From assembly GCF_910592395.1 (NCBI RefSeq), contig NC_088309.1, positions 3,226,501-3,290,500 of the forward strand: a stretch of 64,000 bases of DNA. Direction: 5' to 3'. Below are positions 53,301 through 62,300 of this stretch, piece after piece. Below the pieces are notes generated by a model. That model did not search any database. It was not told the DNA's origin and saw only the letters and a program-made list of their open reading frames with translations. The position numbers and the translations under genes were made by a program. Numbering within the stretch: the first letter of the stretch is position 1; each line of letters opens with the position of its first letter. The stretch is from Lineus longissimus (taxonomy: Eukaryota > Nemertea > Pilidiophora > Heteronemertea > Lineidae).

Positions 53301-56300
53301 GTTTGCAACCTACGGGTCCATTATGTAAAGCGAAAATATCGATGTGTTTTGTTCACAATTATAAATGATGGGGTCGGAAGGTCATCAACTATATGAAAAA
53401 CGTTCATTGTTCTGTGTTCAATTGTAAACCTCTTCTTATCTCATTGAAGAGAAACACCACGAAATACAAGAAAAGCATTAATACCTTATAAATCCTCATG
53501 TATACCCAAATAGCATTAGTAAACTTTAGAAACTTCTGGTTTGGGATTCAGTACCTACCTGTGCATGTTATCCCGTTTCCGGTGAATCCCGTTTTACAGG
53601 CACAGGTGAAGGAACCGACTGTATTGCTACATATAGCGTTTGTCCTGTCGCAGTTGTGTGTATTCGCAGTACATTCGTTGATATCTGAAGAGATCACCAA
53701 TATTAATTGAAAAACACAGTTTAGAATGAGTAAGAGATAAAGAAATTTGTCATAGACTTGTACCAATGACAAATGTTCATAGAGGCATGAGATATGTAAC
53801 GATTAAGTACGAGCTTCCACAGGACAGCTGCTGTAATCGAAACTCTAGAACAGTAGAGGTTCCATCATTCTGTCTTACCTGTGCAAGTCCTTCCATTGCC
53901 TGCAAAGCCATTCTTGCACGAACAGAAAAATGATGTCGGAGTATCAGTACAGATCCCGTTTGTCCTGTCACAATTGTCTGTTTTCAATGTGCATTCGTCT
54001 ACAGCTGAAAACACCGAAGGTGGTCAATGAGTGTTTTATGATGTGGGCCGCCATACTCGCACACAGGGTATTATAGTACTGCTTATTTTATTGACAGACT
54101 GGGCGTGGCGATTTGATAAAAATCCCTCCCTCGCCATACATGTTACCCTCTTCTTACCCGATCGTCAGACTAGACGTACACAAGTTATAAATGCCCCCTC
54201 CTTCTCCATACATACTCCAGTCTGGTTACCTAACTAAAAGGTGAGACATGCACACCTAATATAAGAGCCCTACATCCTCTATAAATGTACCTTTACTCAA
54301 CTCACAATTGGTGAAAGTATCGGAATTACAAAAACTGTAAATGATCTTACCTGTTGCACTGCATGTCACCCCGTTTCCAGTAAAGCCAGGTTTACAAGCG
54401 CATGTGAATGATCCTTGAGTGTTGGTGCATATACCATTGGTTCTGTCACAGTTCTGGGTGTTCGCAGTGCACTCGTTTATGTCTAAATGTGAAAGCAATA
54501 ACATTGGAATATGATTTTGACAAATTGAGCCTCGATTTTATCGGGTTACCCAAACCATTTCATTGTTTAATAAAGAGTGAGGAACTGTTAACTCTCAAAC
54601 TATTCCAAGTTCCCTCATACTGGTGAATGATATATTGGTTTCGGTGTGGTGACCTCTTTAATTTACCTGTGCATGTCTTCCCGTCTCTAGTGAAGCCAGA
54701 TTGACAGTTTCAGGTAAAAAAAACAACGGTATGCTGACAAAGTTTATTTGCACCACCCACCCACCCTTTCCTTTTCAACGAACTGCTCCATACACGCTCC
54801 CCTTTATAACTAACCTGTGCATATTATCCCGTTTCCAGTGAAACCATTTTTACAAGAACATGTGAATGATCCTGCCGGTGTATTGGTGCATATGCCGTTC
54901 GTCCTGTCGCAGTTGTGTGTATTCGCAGTGCATTCGTTGATATCTGATAAACAAGAATGATATACTTCAGATATACTTCCGCTGAATAATCTTCTCACAG
55001 TAAATTGTGCAGATTCTTTGAGTTCTGTCGCAGTTGTGGTATTTGAGGTGCATCCGAGGTATTCGAGGTGCATTCGAAGTAAAGACCATTACAGTACTGT
55101 CTTTTGTTAGGTTTGCAACCTACGGGTCCATTATGTAAAGCGAAAATATCGATGTGTCTTGTTCCCTACAAATGATGGGGTCGGAAGGTCATCAACTATA
55201 TGAAAAACGTTCATTGTTCTGTGTTCAATTGTAAACCTCTTCTTATCTCATCGAAGACAAACACAACAAAATACAAGAAAAGCCTTAATACCGTATAAAT
55301 CCTCATGTATACCCTAATAGCATTAGTAAACTTTAGAAACTTCTGGCTTGGGATTCAGTACCTACCTGTGCATGTTCTCCCGTTTCCAGTGAAACCACTT
55401 TTACAAGAACATGTGAATGATCCTGCCGGTGTATTGGTGCATATGCCGTTCGTCCTGTCGCAGTTGTGTGTATTCGCAGTGCATTCGTTGGTATCTGATA
55501 AACAAGAATGATATACTTCAGATATATTTCCGCTGAATAATCTTCTCACAGTAAATTGTGCAGATTCTTTGAGTTCCGTCGCAGTTGTGGTATTTGAGGT
55601 GCATCCGAGGTATTCGAGGTGCATTCGAAGTAAAGACCATTAACAGTACTGTCTTTTGTTAGGTTTACAACCTACGGGTCTATTATGTAAAGCGAAATAT
55701 CGATGTGTCTTGTTCACAATTACAAATGATGGGGTCGGAAGGTCATCAACTATATGAAAAACGTTCATTGTTCTGTGTTCAATTGTAAACCTCTTCTTAT
55801 CTCATTGAAGAGAAACACCACGAAATACAAGAAAAGCCTTAATACCTTATAAATCCTCATGTATACCCTAATAGCATTGGTAAACTTTAGAAACTTCTGG
55901 CTTGGGATTCAGTACCTACCTGTGCATGTTCTCCCGTTTCCAGTGAAACCACTTTTACAAGAACAGGTGAATGATCCTGCCGGTGTATTGGTGCATATGC
56001 CGTTCGTCCTGTCGCAGTTGTGTGTATTCGCAGTGCATTCGTTGATATCTGATACACAAGAATGATATACTTCAGATATACTTCCGCTGAATAATCTTCT
56101 CACAGTAAATTGTGCAGATTCTTTGAGTTCTGTCGCAGTTGTGGTATTTGAGGTGCATCCGAGGTATTCGAGGTGCATTCGAAGTAAAGACCATTAACAG
56201 TACTGTCTTTTGTTAGGTTTGCAACCTAGGGTCCATTATGTAAAGCGAAAATATCGATGTGTTTTGTTCACAATTACAAATGATGGGGTCGGAAGGTCAT

Positions 56301-59300
56301 CAACTATATGAAAAACGTTCATTGTTCTGTGTTCAATTGTAAACCTCTTCTTATCTCATTGAAGACAAACACAACAAAATACAAGAAAAGCCTTAATACC
56401 TTATAAATCCTCATGTATACCCTAATAGCATTAGTAAACTTTAGAAACTTCTGGCTTGGGATTCAGTACCTACCTGTGCATGTTCTCCCGTTTCCAGTGA
56501 AACCACTTTTACAAGAACATATGAATGATCCTGCCGGTGTATTGGTGCATATGCCGTTCGTCCTGTCGCAGTTGTGTGTATTCGCAGTGCATTCGTTGAT
56601 ATCTGATAAACAAGAATGATATACTTCAGATATACTTCCGCTGAATAATCTTCTCACAGTAAATTGTGCAGATTCTTTGAGTTCTGTCGCAGTTGTGGTA
56701 TTTGAGGTGCATCCGAGGTATTCGAGGTGCATTCGAAGTAAAGACCATTAACAGTACTGTCTTTTGTTAGGTTTGCAACCTACGGGTCCATTATGTAAAG
56801 CGAAAATATCGATGTGTCTTGTTCCCTACAAATGATGGGGTCGGAAGGTCATCAACTATATGAAAAACGTTCATTGTTCTGTGTTCAATTGTAAACCTCT
56901 TCTTATCTCATCGAAGACAAACACAACAAAATACAAGAAAAGCATTAATACCTTATAAATCCTCATGTATACCCAAATAGCATTAGTAAACTTTAGAAAC
57001 TTCTGGTTTGGGATTCAGTACCTACCTGTGCATGTTATCCCGTTTCCGGTGAATCCCGTTTTACAGGCACAGGTGAAGGAACCGACTGTATTGCTACATA
57101 TAGCGTTTGTCCTGTCGCAGTTGTGTGTATTCGCAGTACATTCGTTGATATCTGAAGAGATCACCAATATTAATTGAAAAACACAGTTTAGAATGAGTAA
57201 GAGATAAAGAAATTTGTCATAGACTTGTACCAATGACAAATGTTCATAGAGGCATGAGATATGTAACGATTAAGTACGAGCTTCCACAGGACAGCTGCTG
57301 TAATCGAAACTCTAGAACAGTAGAGGTTCCATCATTCTGTCTTACCTGTGCAAGTCCTTCCATTGCCTGCAAAGCCATTCTTGCACGAACAGAAAAATGA
57401 TGTCGGAGTATCAGTACAGATCCCGTTTGTCCTGTCACAATTGTCTGTTTTCAATGTGCATTCGTCTACAGCTGAAAACACCGAAGGTGGTCAATGAGTG
57501 TTTTATGATGTGGGCCGCCATACTCGCACACAGGGTATTATAGTACTGCTTATTTTATTGACAGACTGGGCGTGGCGATTTGATAAAAATCCCTCCCTCG
57601 CCATACATGTTACCCTCTTCTTACCCGATCGTCAGACTAGACGTACACAAGTTATAAATGCCCCCTCCTTCTCCATACATACTCCAGTCTGGTTACCTAA
57701 CTAAAAGGTGAGACATGCACACCTAATATAAGAGCCCTACATCCTCTATAAATGTACCTTTACTTAACTCACAATTGGTGAAAGTATCGGAATTACAAAA
57801 ACTGTAAATGATCTTACCTGTTGCACTGCATGTCACCCCGTTTCCAGTAAAGCCAGGTTTACAAGCGCATGTGAATGATCCTTGAGTGTTGGTGCATATA
57901 CCATTGGTTCTGTCACAGTTCTGGGTGTTCGCAGTGCACTCGTTTATGTCTAAATGTGAAAGCAATAACATTGGAATATGATTTTGACAAATTGAGCCTC
58001 GATTTTATCGGGTTACCCAAACCATTTCATTGTTTAATAAAGAGTGAGGAACTGTTAACTCTCAAACTATTCCAAGTTCCCTCATACTGGTGAATGATAT
58101 ATTGGTTTCGGTGTGGTGACCTCTTTAATTTACCTGTGCATGTCTTCCCGTCTCTAGTGAAGCCAGATTGACAGTTTCAGGTAAAAAAAACAACGGTATG
58201 CTGACAAAGTTTATTTGCACCACCCACCCACCCTTTCCTTTTCAACGAACTGCTCCATACACGCTCCCCTTTATAACTAACCTGTGCATATTATCCCGTT
58301 TCCAGTGAAACCATTTTTACAAGAACATGTGAATGATCCTGCCGGTGTATTGGTGCATATGCCGTTCGTCCTGTCGCAGTTGTGTGTATTCGCAGTGCAT
58401 TCGTTGATATCTGATAAACAAGAATGATATACTTCAGATATACATCCGCTGAATAATCTTCTCACAGTAAATTGTGCAGATTCTTTGAGTTCTGTCGCAG
58501 TTGTGGTATTTGAGGTGCATCCGAGGTATTCGAGGTGCATTCGAAGTAAAGACCATTAACAGTACTGTCTTTTGTTAGGTTTGCAACCTACGGGTCCATT
58601 ATGTGAAGCGAAAATATCGATGTGTCTTGTTCCCTACAAATGATGGGGTCGGAAGGTCATCAACTATATGAAAAACGTTCATTGTTCTGTGTTCAATTGT
58701 AAACCTCTTCTTATCTCATCGAAGACAAACACAACAAAATACAAGAAAAGCCTTAATACCGTATAAATCCTCATGTATACCCTAATAGCATTAGTAAACT
58801 TTAGAAACTTCTGGCTTGGGATTCAGTACCTACCTGTGCATGTTCTCCCGTTTCCAGTGAAACCACTTTTACAAGAACATGTGAATGATCCTGCCGGTGT
58901 ATTGGTGCATATGCCGTTCGTCCTGTCGCAGTTGTGTGTATTCGCAGTGCATTCGTTGGTATCTGATAAACAAGAATGATATACTTCAGATATATTTCCG
59001 CTGAATAATCTTCTCACAGTAAATTGTGCAGATTCTTTGAGTTCCGTCGCAGTTGTGGTATTTGAGGTGCATCCGAGGTATTCGAGGTGCATTCGAAGTA
59101 AAGACCATTAACAGTACTGTCTTTTGTTAGGTTTGCAACCTACGGGTCCATTCTGTAAAGCGAAAATATCGATGTGTCTTGTTCACTACAAATGATGGGG
59201 TCGGAAGGTCATCAACTATATGAAAAACGTTCATTGTTCTGTGTTCAATTGTAAACCTCTTCTTATCTCATTGAAGACAAACACAACAAAATACAAGAAA

Positions 59301-62300
59301 AGCCTTAATACCTTATAAATCCTCATGTATACCCTAATAGCATTAGTAAACTTTAGAAACTTCTGGCTTGGGATTCAGTACCTACCTGTGCATGTTCTCC
59401 CGTTTCCAGTGAAACCACTTTTACAAGAACATGTGAATGATCCTGCCGGTGTATTGGTGCATATGCCGTTCGTCCTGTCGCAGTTGTGTGTATTCGCAGT
59501 GCATTCGTTGATATCTGATAAACAAGAATGATATACTTCAGATATATTTCCGCTGAATAATCTTCTCACAGTAAATTGTGCAGATTCTTTGAGTTCTGTC
59601 GCAGTTGTGGTATTTGAGGTGCATCCGAGGTATTCGAGGTGCATTCGAAGTAAAGACCATTAACAGTACTGTCTTTTGTTAGGTTTGCAACCTACGGGTC
59701 CATTATGTAAAGCGAAAATATCGATGTGTTTTGTTCACAATTACAAATGATGGGGTCGGAAGGTCATCAACTATATGAAAAACGTTCATTGTTCTGTGTT
59801 CAATTGTAAACCTCTTCTTATCTTATTGAAGACAAACACAACAAAATACAAGAAAAGCCTTAATACCTTATAAATCCTCATGTATACCCTAATAGCATTA
59901 GTAAACTTTAGAAACTTCTGGCTAGGGATTCAATACCTACCTGTGCATGTTCTCCCGTTTCCAGTGAAACCACTTTTACAAGAACATGTGAATGATCCTG
60001 CCGGTGTATTGGTGCATATGCCGTTCGTCCTGTCGCAGTTGTGTGTATTCGCAGTGCATTCGTTGATATCTGATAAACAAGAATGATATACTTCAGATAT
60101 ACTTCCACTGAATAATCTTCTCACAGTAAATTTTGCAGATTCTTTGAGTTCCGTCGCAGTTGTGGTATTTGAGGTGCATCCGAGGTATTCGAGATGCATT
60201 CGAAGTAAAGACCATTAACAGTACTGTCTTTTGTTAGGTTTGCAACCTACGGGTCCATTATGTAAAGCGAAAATATCGATGTGTTTTGTTCACAATTACA
60301 AATGATGGGGTCGGAAGGTCATCAACTATATGAAAAACGTTCATTGTTCTGTGTTCAATTGTAAACCTCTTCTTATCTCATTGAAGAGAAACACCACGAA
60401 ATACAAAAAAAGCCTTTAATACCTTATAAATCCTCATGTATACCCTAATAACATTAGTAAACTTTAGAAACTTCTGGCTAGGGATTCAATACCTACCTGT
60501 GCATGTTCTCCCGTTTCCAGTGAAACCACTTTTACAAGAACACGTGAATGATCCTGCCGGTGTATTGGTGCATATGCCGTTCGTCCTGTCGCAGTTGTGT
60601 GTATTCGCAGTGCATTCGTTGATATCTGATACACAAGAATGATATACTTCAGATATACTTCCACTGAATAATCTTCTCACAGTAAATTTTGCAGATTCTT
60701 TGAGTTCTGTCGCACTTGTGGTAGGTATTTGAGGTGCATCCGAGGTATTCGAGGTGCATTCGAAGTAAAGACCATTAACAGTACTGTCTTTTGTTAGGTT
60801 TGCAACCTACGGGTCCATTATGTAAAGCGAAAATATCGATGTGTCTTGTTCCCTACAAATGATGGGGTCGGAAGGTCATCAACTATATGAAAAACGTTCA
60901 TTGTTCTGTGTTCAATTGTAAACCTCTTCTTATCTCATTGAAGAGAAACACCCCGAAATACAAGAAAAGCATTAATACCTTATAAATCCTCATGTATACC
61001 CTAATAGCATTAGTAAACTTTAGAAACTTCTGGCTTGGGATTCAGTACCTACCTGTGCATGTTATCCCGTTTCCGGTGAATCCCGTTTTACAGGCACAGG
61101 TGAAGGAACCGACTTTATTGCTACATATAGCGTTTGTCCTGTCGCAGTTGTGTGTATTCGCAGTACATTCGTTGATATCTGAAGAGATCACCAATATTAA
61201 TTGAAAAACACAGTTTAGAATGAGTAAGAGATAAAGAAATTTGTCATAGACTTGTACCAATGACAAATGTTCATAGAGGCATGAGATATGTAACGATTAA
61301 GTACGAGCTTCCACAGGACAGCTGCTGTAATCGAAACTCTAGAACAGTAGAGGTTCCATCATTCTGTCTTACCTGTGCAAGTCCTTCCATTGCCTGCAAA
61401 GCCATTCTTGCACGAACAGACAAATGATGTCGGAGTATCAGTACAGATCCCGTTTGTCCTGTCACAATTGTCTGTTTTCAATGTGCATTCGTCTACAGCT
61501 GAAAACACCGAAGGTGGTCAATGAGTGTTTTATGATGTGGGCCGCCATACTCGCACACAGGGTATTATAGTACTGCTTATTCTATTGACAGACTGGGCGT
61601 GGCGATTTGATAAAAATCCCTCCCTCGCCATACATGTTACCCTCTTCTTACCCGATCGTCAGACTAGACGTACACAAGTTATAAATGCCCCCTCCTTCTC
61701 CATACATACTCCAGTCTGGTTACCTAACTAAAAGGTGAGACATGCACACCTAATATAAGAGCCCTACATCCTCTATAAATGTACCTTTACTTAACTCACA
61801 ACTGGTGAAAGTATCGGAATTACAAAAACTGTAAATGATCTTACCTGTTGCACTGCATGTCACCCCGTTTCCAGTAAAGCCAGGTTTACAAGCGCATGTG
61901 AATGATCCTTGAGTGTTGGTGCATATACCATTGGTTCTGTCACAGTTCTGGGTGTTCGCAGTGCACTCGTTTATGTCTTAATGTGAAAGCAATAACATTG
62001 GAATATGATTTTGACAGATTGAGCCTCGATTTTATCGGGTTACCCAAACCATTTCATTGTTTAATAAAGAGTGAGGAACTGTTAACTCTCAAACTATTCC
62101 AAGTTCCCTCATACTGGTGAATGATATATTGGTTTCGGTGTGGTGACCTCTTTAATTTACCTGTGCATGTCTTCCCGTCTCTAGTGAAGCCAGATTGACA
62201 GTTTCAGGTTAAAAAAAACAACGGTATGCTGATAAAGTTTATTTGCACCACCCACCCACCCTTTCCTTTTCAACGAACTGCTCCATACGCGCTCCCCTTT

